Part shown: positions 8,850-17,796 of the stretch, piece by piece | Layout of the letters: the number at the start of each line of letters is the position of its first letter | How positions within the stretch are numbered: the first letter of the stretch is position 1 | DNA from: Flavobacterium faecale | Lineage (GTDB): Bacteria; Bacteroidota; Bacteroidia; Flavobacteriales; Flavobacteriaceae | Assembly: GCF_003076455.1 (NCBI RefSeq) | Contig: NZ_CP020918.1 | Location: 682,001-746,000, forward strand | Length of the DNA: 64,000 nucleotides | Reading direction: 5' to 3' | The notes under the pieces: generated by a model | What the model saw: the letters and a program-made list of their open reading frames with translations, nothing else | What the model was told of the DNA's origin: nothing | The model's database searches: none | Translations under genes and position numbers: made by a program

Positions 8850-11800
8850 ATGAAATTAGCAGAAATATCCATAAAACGTCCCTCGTTGGTGATTGTACTT
8901 TTTACAATCCTGATTCTAGGAGGACTATTCAGCTATAGCCAATTGGGCTATGAGCTGATCCCGAAATTTGAAACCAATGTAATCACCGTTGCTACCGTTT
9001 ATCCTGGTGCTTCGCCAAGTGAAATTGAGAACACCGTTACCAAAAAAATTGAGGATGCCATTTCTTCTTTAGAAAACATCAAAAAGATTGACTCTAAATC
9101 ATACGAAAGTCTCTCAATCGTTTCAATCACCTTAACATCAAATGCTAATGTTGACAACTCGATGAATGATGCACAACGAAAGATTAATGCCGTATTAAGT
9201 GATCTTCCTGATGATGCCGATCCTCCATCTATGACAAAATTCTCTTTGAGTGATTTGCCAATCATTACGCTTGGAGCCAATGGTAAAATGGACGAAGCTG
9301 CTTTTTATGACTTAATTGACAAAAAGATTGCTCCTGTGTTATCTCGTGTACAAGGGGTTGCGCAAGTAAACATTATTGGTGGACAAGAACGTGAGATTCA
9401 AGTGAATCTTGACGCTACAAAATTGCAAGGATACGGATTATCTATCCCGCAAGTTCAACAAATCATCTTGACTTCAAACTTGGATTTCCCTACGGGTAAC
9501 ATTCAAACTCGTGAACAAAAAATATTAATTCGTTTAGCCGGAAAATATAAAAATGTTGACGAACTAAGAAACCTTGTTGTCTCGTCTCAAAACGGAATAC
9601 AAGTTCGTTTAAGAGATGTAGCAGATGTACAGGATACACAAAAAATTGCTGAAAAAATTGCACGTGTCGATCAAAAAAGTGCGATCGTATTGCAGATTGT
9701 TAAACAATCAGATGCAAATGCCGTTGCAGTAAGTGAATTGGTAAACAAATCGATAGCTAAACTAGAAAGTGATTATAAGGTCAACGAATTAGAATTAATT
9801 ACCGCAAAAGACAGTACAGTATTCACACTAGAAGCAGCTGACTCTGTACTACACGATTTATTAATCGCAGTAATCTTGGTTGCCTTGGTAATGTTGTTCT
9901 TCTTGCACAGTATTAGAAACTCATTGATTGTAATGGTTTCGATTCCTGCTTCGTTGATTGCAACCTTCATCGGGATTTATCTTTTAGGATATACTTTGAA
10001 CTTAATGAGTTTATTAGGACTATCGCTCGTGGTAGGTATTCTGGTCGATGATGCCATTGTGGTATTAGAAAATATTTACCGTCACATGGAAATGGGTAAA
10101 AGCCGTATTCGTGCTTCCTATGATGGTACTGCCGAAATTGGTGGTACAGTAACCTCAATCACCCTAGTAATTGTGGTCGTATTTTTACCAATCGCAATGA
10201 GTAGTGGTTTGGTATCAAATATTATCACGCAGTTTTGTATGACGGTTGTAATTTCGACATTATTGTCTTTATTAGCATCGTTTACAATTATCCCTTGGTT
10301 GTCTTCTCGTTTTGGTAAACTAGAACATATTGAAGGAAAAAATCTTTTTGGAAGAATCATTCTTGGTTTCGAAAGCTTACTAACACGTTTCACAAACTGG
10401 GTTACTGAAATTCTTACTTGGTGTTTGAATCATTATATCAAAACTATTTTGGTTGTTTTAGTGTTATTCTTCTCCTCTACCATGGGACTTGTTGGTGGTG
10501 GATTTATTGGTGGTGAATTCTTTGCTGCTTCAGATAGTGGTGAGTTTTTAGTTCAAATAGAACTTCCAAAAGATGCTTCGTTAGAGCAGACCAATTTTAT
10601 GACACAAAAAGCGGAAGCTTTCTTAAAAACACAAGAATACGTACACAGCCAAATTACGACAGTAGGACAAACCTCTGAAGGAATGGGAGCATCACAAGCC
10701 ACAGCTTACAAAGCAGAGATTGACGTAAAAATGATCGAGCAATCAGAACGTACAGACGATGCTTCTGTTTATGCTGCAAAAATCAAACGTAAGTTAGAAA
10801 AAGTATTAGTTGGAGCGAAAGTAAAAACAGTTCCCGTAGGTATCCTAGGTACAGCAGAAGATGCTAAATTAGGATTGATCGTTACAGGTCCTAATGTAGA
10901 AAGCGCTATGAAATTTGCCAAACTTGCAGAAGCTGAACTACGCAAAATTCCTGGAACTACAGAGATCAAATTAACCGTTGAAGATGGAAATCCAGAAATC
11001 AATGTGCAAGTAGATCGCGACAAAATGTCGGCACTAGGTTTGACTTTGCAAACAGTGGGTATGACCATGCAAACAGCCTACAGTGGAAACACAGATGGAA
11101 AATTTAGAGCAGGAGAATACGAGTATGATATTAATATTAAGTACAATGCTTTTGATCGAAAAAACATTTCTGATGTAAGTAATCTGATTTTCACCAATAG
11201 CATGGGACAACAAATTAAACTTTCTCAATTTGCAACAATTAAGGAAGGTTCTGGACCAAGTAAATTGGAGCGTAGAGACAAAACTGCTTCTGTTACTGTT
11301 CAAGGTCAAAACATTGGAGTTTCGGCAGGTACAATTGTAACGCAATGGCAAGAAAAACTAGACAAATTAGAAAAACCAACCGGTGTAGGTTACATTTGGG
11401 GTGGTGATCAAGAAAACCAATCAGAAGGTTTTGGTACTTTAGGAATTGCATTATTGGCGGCTATTGTATTGGTATACCTTGTAATGGTTGGTTTGTACGA
11501 CAGTTTTGCACATCCATTTGTTGTATTGTTTGCTATTCCGCTTTCCTTCATTGGGGCGATGTTAGCACTGGCTTTGACAAATAATTCTTTGAACATATTT
11601 ACCATTTTAGGAATCATTATGTTAATTGGACTGGTATGTAAAAATGCGATTATGTTGGTCGATTATACCAATCAACGTCGTAAAGCAGGTGAAACGATTA
11701 GGACTGCCTTGATTCAAGCCAATCATGCACGTTTGCGTCCGATCTTAATGACGACAATTGCCATGGTATTTGGTATGTTCCCTATTGCATTGGCATCTGG

Positions 11801-12026
11801 AGCTGGTGCAGGTTGGAAAAACGGATTGGCATGGGTAATTATTGGAGGATTAATCAGTTCATTATTCTTGACTTTGATTATCGTTCCTGTAATTTATGAA
11901 ATCATGGAAAAAATAATTGCAAAATTCTCTAAAGGAGACAAAGTCGATTATGAAGCCGAAATGGTTGCCGATTACGTTCACAAAGAACTAAATGAAGATG
12001 GGTTCAATCCTGAACACAATCATTAA
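8850..12026 (+). CDS. RND family efflux transporter, inner-membrane pump (AcrB/HAE1 type)
   Basis: The 1058-residue product has the full RND layout: an N-terminal transmembrane helix (SLVIVLFTILILGGLFSYSQ), two large periplasmic loops and twelve helices. The proton-relay aspartates are present in helix 4 (GLSLVVGILVDDAIVVLENI) and the matching lysine in helix 10 (GLVCKNAIMLVDYTNQ). It exports hydrophobic compounds by proton antiport. The substrate cannot be told from sequence. It is the last gene of the yceI-tetR-tolC-adaptor-pump operon and is followed by a strong terminator. Confidence 0.96.
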   Translation: MKLAEISIKRPSLVIVLFTILILGGLFSYSQLGYELIPKFETNVITVATVYPGASPSEIENTVTKKIEDAISSLENIKKIDSKSYESLSIVSITLTSNANVDNSMNDAQRKINAVLSDLPDDADPPSMTKFSLSDLPIITLGANGKMDEAAFYDLIDKKIAPVLSRVQGVAQVNIIGGQEREIQVNLDATKLQGYGLSIPQVQQIILTSNLDFPTGNIQTREQKILIRLAGKYKNVDELRNLVVSSQNGIQVRLRDVADVQDTQKIAEKIARVDQKSAIVLQIVKQSDANAVAVSELVNKSIAKLESDYKVNELELITAKDSTVFTLEAADSVLHDLLIAVILVALVMLFFLHSIRNSLIVMVSIPASLIATFIGIYLLGYTLNLMSLLGLSLVVGILVDDAIVVLENIYRHMEMGKSRIRASYDGTAEIGGTVTSITLVIVVVFLPIAMSSGLVSNIITQFCMTVVISTLLSLLASFTIIPWLSSRFGKLEHIEGKNLFGRIILGFESLLTRFTNWVTEILTWCLNHYIKTILVVLVLFFSSTMGLVGGGFIGGEFFAASDSGEFLVQIELPKDASLEQTNFMTQKAEAFLKTQEYVHSQITTVGQTSEGMGASQATAYKAEIDVKMIEQSERTDDASVYAAKIKRKLEKVLVGAKVKTVPVGILGTAEDAKLGLIVTGPNVESAMKFAKLAEAELRKIPGTTEIKLTVEDGNPEINVQVDRDKMSALGLTLQTVGMTMQTAYSGNTDGKFRAGEYEYDINIKYNAFDRKNISDVSNLIFTNSMGQQIKLSQFATIKEGSGPSKLERRDKTASVTVQGQNIGVSAGTIVTQWQEKLDKLEKPTGVGYIWGGDQENQSEGFGTLGIALLAAIVLVYLVMVGLYDSFAHPFVVLFAIPLSFIGAMLALALTNNSLNIFTILGIIMLIGLVCKNAIMLVDYTNQRRKAGETIRTALIQANHARLRPILMTTIAMVFGMFPIALASGAGAGWKNGLAWVIIGGLISSLFLTLIIVPVIYEIMEKIIAKFSKGDKVDYEAEMVADYVHKELNEDGFNPEHNH

Positions 12027-12051
12027 TATCTAAGCAGCAATGCTAAATTAT

Positions 12052-12089
12052 ACAAAAAGGGATTTCCGAAGTTGGAAATCCCTTTTTGT
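12052..12089 (+). terminator. Rho-independent terminator after the RND pump gene
   Basis: Perfect 16-bp arms (12052-12067 and 12074-12089) flank a 6-nt loop. The right arm ends in CCCTTTTTG, giving the T-run on the plus strand. The arms also carry a run of A on the left, so it can act on both strands. Confidence 0.85.
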
Positions 12090-12281
12090 ATTTCTATTCA
12101 GCAGCTAACATTGATTTACTTTGTCTTAGCAGCAGTTAAACAATTGAGGAATTAAATTCGATATATAAACCGCAAAAGGGTAGACTTTGCAGTACAGAAG
12201 TAGTAGTTATCCTTAAATATACAACTTTACCGGCGCTTCCATACAAAAGTTCACGGACATTACTTTATCATAAAATCAAAA

Positions 12282-12311
12282 AAGCCCAAAAATCAATTGA
12301 CTTTTGGGCTT
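12282..12311 (-). terminator. Terminator of the first YwqK-like gene
   Basis: The arms AAGCCCAAAA (12282-12291) and TTTTGGGCTT (12302-12311) are separated by 10 nt. On the minus strand the stem is followed by a T-run, as expected for the gene ending at 12355. Confidence 0.75.
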
Positions 12312-12354
12312 CTTTTCATAATCTCAATCAAGAGATTATACCATTATATTTGAA

Positions 12355-12702
12355 TTAGTTATTTGCTAGGGCATCTTTCTTCCAACTTTTTACAGCAACT
12401 ACTTTGTTTGAAGCATAATCTACTTCGTTCAAAGTACCTTCAGTCCAATGGAACCATTTTCCAACTTTTTCGCCTTTATTATATTCAGCGATAGCGATCT
12501 TTTTTCCATTAGCATCAAAAGAAACCCATTCTCCTTGAAGTTTACCATCTTTAAACATTCCTGTTTGCATTACTTGACCATTATCATAATAATAAGTTGC
12601 CAATACCATGTTGTCTTTTGCTACTTCTAATTTTGGTTCTACTACATTTGCAAATAACATCCCTGACATTAACATTGCTCCTAATATGATGTATTTTTTC
12701 AT
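12355..12702 (-). CDS. Secreted YwqK/MORN-like repeat protein, paralogue 1
   Basis: The 115-residue protein has a signal peptide (KYIILGAMLMSGMLFANVVE). Short beta repeats of the MORN/YwqK type follow: YYYDNGQVMQTGMFKDGKLQ, GEWVSFDANGKK and GEKVGKWFHW. Such proteins are often named toxin-antitoxin YwqK family antitoxins, but no toxin gene is adjacent and the signal peptide argues for an exported protein of other function. It is about 75% identical by eye to the 115-residue product encoded at 12879-13226, and the two genes share upstream sequence. Function unknown. Confidence 0.8.
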   Translation of the reverse strand: MKKYIILGAMLMSGMLFANVVEPKLEVAKDNMVLATYYYDNGQVMQTGMFKDGKLQGEWVSFDANGKKIAIAEYNKGEKVGKWFHWTEGTLNEVDYASNKVVAVKSWKKDALANN

Positions 12703-12731
12703 GATCTTAACGTTTTAATAATTTCTTACTC

Positions 12732-12785
12732 CAAATATAGAACTAATTAGTACAATAAAAAAACAATTTGGTAACAATTTGGTAA
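12732..12785 (-). promoter_or_regulatory. Promoter with 11-bp direct repeat, upstream of paralogue 1
   Basis: On the minus strand a -7 box TATATTTG (12732-12739) is preceded, 24 bp upstream, by two adjacent copies of TTACCAAATTG (12764-12785). The repeat period of 11 bp is one helical turn. The same arrangement occurs before the paralogue at 13254-13306, which suggests binding of a shared regulator on one DNA face. Confidence 0.55.
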
Positions 12786-12812
12786 CATACAGCAATTTTA
12801 ACACTTTCGAAA

Positions 12813-12848
12813 AAAAAAGCCCCTCAAGTAAGTTCTTGAAGGGCCTTC
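12813..12848 (-). terminator. Terminator of the second YwqK-like gene
   Basis: An imperfect hairpin (AAGCCCCTCAAG against CTTGAAGGGCCTT, one bulge) has a T-run on its minus-strand 3' side. It lies just downstream of the gene ending at 12879. Confidence 0.65.
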
Positions 12849-12878
12849 ATTTCAATAAATCTAACTAAATAAAAAACA

Positions 12879-13226
12879 TTACTCTTCGTTTGCAATAGCC
12901 TCTCTCTTCCAACTCTTTACAGCAGCGATGCTGTTTTTAGAATAATCAACTTCATTTAAGGTACTATTGTTCCAGTAAAACCATTTGCCCACTTTTTGAC
13001 CTTTATCATAAGTAGCAACAGCACTTTTGTTTCCGTTTACATCATAAGAAGTCCATTCTCCTTGTAATTTTCCGTCTTTAAAAAAACCTTCTTGCATCAC
13101 TTGCCCATTTTCATAGTAATAGGTTGCTTTTACCTTTTCACCTTGCGCTTCCAATTTTGGCTTAGCATTTTGAGCGAATAGCATTCCAGAAAGTAGTAGT
13201 AACGTGGTGATTATATATTTTTTCAT
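12879..13226 (-). CDS. Secreted YwqK/MORN-like repeat protein, paralogue 2
   Basis: This 115-residue protein has the same plan as its neighbour: signal peptide (KYIITTLLLLSGMLFAQ), then MORN-like strands YYYENGQVMQEGFFKDGKLQ, GEWTSYDVNGNK and GQKVGKWFYW. A tandem duplication is the simplest origin, because both the coding region and the promoter with its 11-bp direct repeat are shared. The genes have separate promoters and terminators, so they can be expressed independently. No partner toxin is visible. Confidence 0.8.
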   Translation of the reverse strand: MKKYIITTLLLLSGMLFAQNAKPKLEAQGEKVKATYYYENGQVMQEGFFKDGKLQGEWTSYDVNGNKSAVATYDKGQKVGKWFYWNNSTLNEVDYSKNSIAAVKSWKREAIANEE

Positions 13227-13253
13227 CTTTGTATAATTTAAATTAGCAGGCTA

Positions 13254-13306
13254 CAAATATACAAAACATTTTACGTTAAAAAAACAATTTGGTAACAATT
13301 TGGTAA
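13254..13306 (-). promoter_or_regulatory. Promoter with 11-bp direct repeat, upstream of paralogue 2
   Basis: A minus-strand TATATTTG (13254-13261) lies 23 bp from two copies of TTACCAAATTG (13285-13306), repeating almost exactly the layout of 12732-12785. Confidence 0.55.
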
Positions 13307-13396
13307 CATTGAGCAGAATTTAACGTTTTTAACATCCCAAAAAGCAAATTAGAACCAAAAAAAGCAAAAACACAATCCTAAGTTCATAATTAGTCC

Positions 13397-13404
13397 TAAA
13401 TTTG
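13397..13404 (+). promoter_or_regulatory. Putative -7 box TAAATTTG for aspS
   Basis: TAnnTTTG match in the 326-bp gap before aspS; it would give a leader of about 145 nt. Apart from this and the YwqK promoter at its left end I see no structure in the gap. Confidence 0.45.
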
Positions 13405-13552
13405 CATCCGTATTTAAAAAGACCAATACTATACATTTAATTCATATTATTAGTACACATTAGATACATTTCAAATTCAAAAGAAGTAATCTCACGACTT
13501 ACAAGAATTTTGCATCACAAAAAAAGCATTAAAAAAATAAAACAAACTAAGA

Positions 13553-15301
13553 ATGTATAGAAGTCATAATTGTGGCGAATTAAACGCCTCACACATAAAC
13601 ACAGAAGTAACTCTTGCAGGTTGGGTACAAAAATCAAGAGACAAAGGTTTCATGAACTGGGTTGATTTAAGAGACCGTTATGGTATTACACAATTGATAT
13701 TTGACGAAGGAAGATCTGAAAAAACAGTATTCGAATTAGCAAAGACCCTAGGTCGCGAATTTGTAATTCAAGTAAAAGGAACTGTTATTGAGCGTGAGGC
13801 AAAAAACAAAAACATACCTACAGGTGATATTGAAATTTTAGTTTCATCACTTATCATATTAAATGCTGCAATAACTCCTCCATTCACTATTGAGGATGAA
13901 ACAGACGGTGGTGAAGATATTCGAATGAAATATCGCTACCTAGACATCAGAAGAAATCCAGTAAAAAACAGCCTTCTTTTTCGTCACAAAGTTGCCATGG
14001 AAGTTCGTAAATACTTATCCGATTTGGATTTTTGCGAAGTAGAAACACCTTACCTTATTAAATCAACACCAGAAGGTGCTAGGGATTTTGTTGTTCCTTC
14101 TCGAATGAATGAGGGTCAGTTCTATGCGCTACCACAATCACCACAAACCTTCAAACAATTATTGATGGTAGGTGGAATGGACAAATATTTTCAAATCGTA
14201 AAATGCTTCCGTGACGAAGATTTACGTGCAGACAGACAACCTGAGTTCACACAAATCGATTGCGAGATGGCATTTGTAGAACAAGAAGATATTTTGAATA
14301 TTTTTGAAGGTCTAACCCGTCATTTATTAAAAGAAATCAAAGGTGTTGAAGTAGATAAGTTTCCGAGAATTACCTACGACTACGCCATGAAAACATACGG
14401 AAATGACAAACCAGACATTCGTTTTGGAATGAAGTTTGGCGAATTGAACACGGTTGCACAACACAAAGAATTCCCTGTTTTCAATGCTGCCGAATTGGTG
14501 GTTGGAATCGCTGTTCCGGGAGCAGGAAACTATACTCGAAAAGAAATCGACGCCTTAATTGATTGGGTAAAGCGTCCACAAGTGGGTGCATCAGGAATGG
14601 TGTACGCAAAATGTAACGAAGACGGAACATTCAAATCCTCAGTCGACAAATTCTACAACCAAGACGACTTAGCACAATGGGCGAAAATTACCGGAGCAGT
14701 TGCCGGAGATATGATTTTTGTATTATCTGGACCAGCCAACAAAACAAGAACACAACTTTCTGCCTTGCGAATGGAATTAGCAACGCGTTTAGGTTTGAGA
14801 AAACCAGAAGAATTTGCTCCATTATGGGTTGTAGACTTCCCATTATTAGAATTTGACGAAGAAAGTGGTCGTTATCATGCAATGCACCACCCCTTCACCT
14901 CTCCAAAACCAGAAGACATGCACTTATTGGAAACAGACCCAGGCATCGTACGTGCCAATGCCTATGACATGGTTTTGAACGGAAATGAAATTGGAGGAGG
15001 ATCAATTCGTATACACGATAAAGAGACACAACAATTAATGTTCAAATATCTAGGTTTTAGCGAAGCAGAAGCAAAAGCACAATTTGGATTTTTAATGGAT
15101 GCGTTCCAGTTTGGAGCACCACCACATGGAGGCCTAGCTTTTGGACTAGATAGATTAGTTGCTATTTTAGGAGGACAAGAAACTATCCGTGACTTTATCG
15201 CCTTCCCGAAAAACAATTCAGGACGTGACGTTATGATCGATGCACCATCAGCTATTGATACAACACAATTAAAAGAACTTCATATCAAACTGGATTTATA
15301 G
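13553..15301 (+). CDS. aspS: Aspartyl-tRNA synthetase
   Basis: The 582-residue protein is the bacterial class II AspRS. An OB-fold anticodon-binding domain occupies the first 100 or so residues ([20 protein letters not shown]). The catalytic domain follows, with motif 2 ([20 protein letters not shown]), a GAD insertion in the middle and motif 3 ([15 protein letters not shown]) near the end. It charges tRNA-Asp with aspartate. Whether it also charges tRNA-Asn is not decidable here. The gene stands alone between its promoter and a terminator. Confidence 0.97.
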   Translation: MYRSHNCGELNASHINTEVTLAGWVQKSRDKGFMNWVDLRDRYGITQLIFDEGRSEKTVFELAKTLGREFVIQVKGTVIEREAKNKNIPTGDIEILVSSLIILNAAITPPFTIEDETDGGEDIRMKYRYLDIRRNPVKNSLLFRHKVAMEVRKYLSDLDFCEVETPYLIKSTPEGARDFVVPSRMNEGQFYALPQSPQTFKQLLMVGGMDKYFQIVKCFRDEDLRADRQPEFTQIDCEMAFVEQEDILNIFEGLTRHLLKEIKGVEVDKFPRITYDYAMKTYGNDKPDIRFGMKFGELNTVAQHKEFPVFNAAELVVGIAVPGAGNYTRKEIDALIDWVKRPQVGASGMVYAKCNEDGTFKSSVDKFYNQDDLAQWAKITGAVAGDMIFVLSGPANKTRTQLSALRMELATRLGLRKPEEFAPLWVVDFPLLEFDEESGRYHAMHHPFTSPKPEDMHLLETDPGIVRANAYDMVLNGNEIGGGSIRIHDKETQQLMFKYLGFSEAEAKAQFGFLMDAFQFGAPPHGGLAFGLDRLVAILGGQETIRDFIAFPKNNSGRDVMIDAPSAIDTTQLKELHIKLDL

Positions 15302-15351
15302 CAGCCAATATATTTTTGATTAAAGAAATTTTTCTTATTCGAAAGCAAAAA

Positions 15352-15394
15352 AAAAACCGAATCGTAACCACAACTGGTAATGGATTCGGTTTTT
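15352..15394 (+). terminator. aspS terminator
   Basis: Perfect 12-bp arms AAAAACCGAATC (15352-15363) and GATTCGGTTTTT (15383-15394) flank a 19-nt loop. Confidence 0.8.
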
Positions 15395-15760
15395 GCATTA
15401 TTTTACATTTGAATTTCAGCAGTAAAATGCAACAAATACCTATAGTATTAATTTTTTTTTTGATGCTATTCGAATAAAAAACACAAAACAATTCGCAACC
15501 AATGATTCAAATTATTGTAAAAAGTAAGCGACAAAAATTAGAACTTATAAAATTTTTTTCTACTATCAAAAAATCTGAAAATAGAAAATAAAACAAAACC
15601 TTCAATAAAAGCAGATAAATATCACAAGAACGACCTTCAAAGAAAAGATAAAATTTACTTTTAAGCTTGAATTAATCGCAATAAAATAAGCGAATAGCCT
15701 GAATATCAATTATTTTTACAAAAAAACGCACATTAATGGTGTTCGTATTATATTAAATAT

Positions 15761-15768
15761 TACATTTG
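15761..15768 (+). promoter_or_regulatory. -7 box TACATTTG of the cold-shock gene
   Basis: The box lies 29 nt before the ATG, so the leader is short. This argues against the long cold-sensing 5' leader known from E. coli cspA. Confidence 0.6.
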
Positions 15769-15797
15769 CGACATTATAAATTATTATTACTATTACA

Positions 15798-15992
15798 ATG
15801 CGTACAGGTACAGTTAAATTTTTCAATGAGTCTAAAGGTTACGGATTCATTACAGACGAAGAAACAGGAAAAGACATTTTCGTTCATGCTTCAGGAATCA
15901 ACGCGGAAGAATTGCGCGAAGGTGACAGAGTAAGTTACGAAGAAGAAGAAGGAAGAAAAGGTAAGGTTGCAGCTCAAGTAGCAGTTATCTAA
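15798..15992 (+). CDS. Cold-shock domain protein (CspA family)
   Basis: The 64-residue single cold-shock domain has RNP1 KGYGFI at residues 13-18 and RNP2 DIFVH at 26-30, the residues that stack on single-stranded RNA or DNA. The loop EEEEGRKGKVAAQVAVI closes the barrel. Such proteins act as RNA chaperones in the cytoplasm. The gene is monocistronic, with its own promoter and a strong terminator. Which csp paralogue it is cannot be told. Confidence 0.95.
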   Translation: MRTGTVKFFNESKGYGFITDEETGKDIFVHASGINAEELREGDRVSYEEEEGRKGKVAAQVAVI

Positions 15993-16026
15993 GAATAAAA
16001 TTAATTTTTTATTACCAAAGAATGTT

Positions 16027-16060
16027 AAAAGCGTTCCAACAAATGTTGGAACGCTTTTTT
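16027..16060 (+). terminator. Terminator of the cold-shock gene
   Basis: Arms AAAAGCGTTCCAAC (16027-16040) and GTTGGAACGCTTTT (16045-16058) with a 4-nt loop and a following T-run. Confidence 0.9.
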
Positions 16061-16156
16061 TTTGCTCTAGTTTCAATTCAATAAAAAACCTTAAGTAGAA
16101 AAATTCTAAATAGCATAAAAATTGGGAAAATTTTATAACTTAATCTATTTCTAATG

Positions 16157-16187
16157 TTGTGTTTTCGCTCACTGAGTCTTATCTTTG
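16157..16187 (+). promoter_or_regulatory. Promoter of the nuo operon
   Basis: TTG at 16157-16159 and TATCTTTG at 16180-16187 are 20 nt apart, matching the Bacteroidota housekeeping promoter. The leader to nuoA would be about 30 nt. Confidence 0.65.
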
Positions 16188-16218
16188 CGACTAGTATTAA
16201 ACGAAAATATAACAAAAT

Positions 16219-16584
16219 ATGCTTACTGATCAATCAAACTACATCCCAATCTTTATGCAAATTTTACTTGCAGTAGGTTTTGTGGCAGGAACTATTGTTG
16301 CTTCTGGAAAATTAGGTCCGAAAAGAAGATCTGAAAAAAAGGATATAAATTTCGAATGTGGTATTGAATCTGTAGGTAACGCACGTATACCTTTTTCGGT
16401 AAAATACTTCTTAGTAGCTATTTTATTTGTTTTGTTTGATGTTGAAGTAATCTTTTTATATCCTTGGGCGATTAATTTTAAAGAATTAGGAATCGAAGGT
16501 CTTCTAAAGATGATTATTTTTATGCTATTGCTCTTGGTTGGTTTTTTCTATATCATCAAGAAGAAAGCTTTAGAATGGGAATAA
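16219..16584 (+). CDS. nuoA: NADH-quinone oxidoreductase subunit A
   Basis: The 121-residue protein has three membrane helices and the conserved loop NFECGIESVGNARIPFSVKY that lies near the quinone site. The second helix has LFDVEVIFLYPWA, also a family signature. NuoA is a membrane subunit at the junction of the peripheral and membrane arms of complex I. It is the first gene of the nuo operon. Confidence 0.97.
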   Translation: MLTDQSNYIPIFMQILLAVGFVAGTIVASGKLGPKRRSEKKDINFECGIESVGNARIPFSVKYFLVAILFVLFDVEVIFLYPWAINFKELGIEGLLKMIIFMLLLLVGFFYIIKKKALEWE

Positions 16585-16686
16585 AATAGCATACCTTAAA
16601 CCAGAATTAAAAAACAAAATAAGATTTACAATACATTATTTAGATTAGGCTAACCTCTAAACTAAATTTTAAATCTAAAAATCACA

Positions 16687-17235
16687 ATGAGCGAATCAAA
16701 AACAAATATGGTTGCGCCACCAGAAGGCGTGGTTGGTGAAGGTTTCTTCGCTACCAAGTTGAATGACGTGGTAGGATTAGCTAGAGCTAATTCTCTTTGG
16801 CCTTTACCTTTTGCAACGTCATGTTGCGGAATTGAATTCATGGCCACAATGGCATCTCATTATGATTTGGCACGTTTTGGTTCTGAACGTGTAAGTTTTT
16901 CTCCCCGTCAAGCAGATATGTTAATGGTAATGGGAACTATTTCGAAAAAAATGGGACCTATCTTACGCCAAGTATACGAGCAAATGGCAGAACCTCGTTG
17001 GGTAATTGCTGTTGGAGCTTGTGCATCATCGGGTGGTGTTTTTGACACTTACTCTGTTTTGCAAGGTATTGACAAAGTTATTCCCGTAGATGTATATGTA
17101 CCTGGATGCCCTCCTAGACCAGAACAAATTGTTGATGGAGTAATGAAATTACAAGAATTAGTAAAATCAGAATCTGTAAGACGCAGAAGCACTCCAGAAT
17201 ACCAAGAATTATTAGCTTCTTATAATATCAAATAA
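16687..17235 (+). CDS. nuoB: NADH-quinone oxidoreductase subunit B
   Basis: The 182-residue peripheral-arm subunit carries the N2 [4Fe-4S] cluster, the electron donor to quinone. The four ligands are visible: Cys46-Cys47 in ATSCCGIEF, Cys112 in GACASSGG and Cys141 in VPGCPPRPE. Length and motifs are normal. It lies 102 bp after nuoA and 5 bp before nuoC. Confidence 0.97.
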   Translation: MSESKTNMVAPPEGVVGEGFFATKLNDVVGLARANSLWPLPFATSCCGIEFMATMASHYDLARFGSERVSFSPRQADMLMVMGTISKKMGPILRQVYEQMAEPRWVIAVGACASSGGVFDTYSVLQGIDKVIPVDVYVPGCPPRPEQIVDGVMKLQELVKSESVRRRSTPEYQELLASYNIK

Positions 17236-17240
17236 GCATT

Positions 17241-17762
17241 ATGGCATTAGAAACAGCTCAAATTCAAAACAAAATATCGGCTACTTTTAGCGATATTCCT
17301 TTTGTTTACAAACAAGAAAGAGACATTTTATCAGTGGAAGTTCCTGCAGATAAAATATCGGCCATAATCCTATTTTTAAAAAATGATCCCGAATTACGTT
17401 TTCATTTCTTAACTGATTTATGTGGTGTTCATTATCCTGAAAACGAAGCTGACAGACAAATGGTTATCGTCTACCACATGCATAACTGGTACGAAAATAC
17501 AAGAATTAGAATCAAAGCATATATAAACGGTCAAAAACCAGAAATAAAATCTATTGCAAGTATTTTTCCAACAGCAAACTGGATGGAGAGAGAAACTTTT
17601 GATTTTTACGGAGTAGATTTTGTTGGACACCCACAATTAAAAAGAATCTTAAACATGGACGAGATGACATCTCACCCTATGCGAAAAGAATTTCCGCTTG
17701 AGGATGGAGGTCGAACAGACAAAGATGATCGCTTTTTCGGAAGAACAGCTAGCAACCGCTAG
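17241..17762 (+). CDS. nuoC: NADH-quinone oxidoreductase subunit C
   Basis: The 173-residue protein has the 30-kDa subunit signature ANWMERETFDFYGVDFVGHP, followed by LKRILNMDEMTSHPMRKEFP. NuoC is a cofactor-free structural subunit of the peripheral arm and binds NuoD. In this operon C and D are separate genes, unlike the NuoCD fusion of E. coli. Confidence 0.96.
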   Translation: MALETAQIQNKISATFSDIPFVYKQERDILSVEVPADKISAIILFLKNDPELRFHFLTDLCGVHYPENEADRQMVIVYHMHNWYENTRIRIKAYINGQKPEIKSIASIFPTANWMERETFDFYGVDFVGHPQLKRILNMDEMTSHPMRKEFPLEDGGRTDKDDRFFGRTASNR

Positions 17763-17796
17763 AAAATAAAGAAATATAATTTTTCACATACTATAG

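Larger units (their letters stand above)
12027..12354. other. Gap between efflux operon and YwqK-like genes
   Basis: This 328-bp stretch holds two terminators, at 12052-12089 and 12282-12311, one for each converging unit. I see no open frame or other conserved structure between them. Confidence 0.6.
15302..15797. other. 496-bp gap between aspS and the cold-shock gene
   Basis: It holds the aspS terminator (15352-15394) at its left and the csp promoter (15761-15768) at its right. The middle is very AT-rich with many A-runs. I see no gene or conserved RNA there. Confidence 0.55.

Noticed and set aside
12355..13226. YwqK-like genes as antitoxins of a toxin-antitoxin pair
   Set aside because: Both products have signal peptides and no toxin-like gene is adjacent.
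15302..15797. Long cold-shock 5' leader as in E. coli cspA
   Set aside because: The -7 box at 15761-15768 leaves a leader of only about 25 nt.
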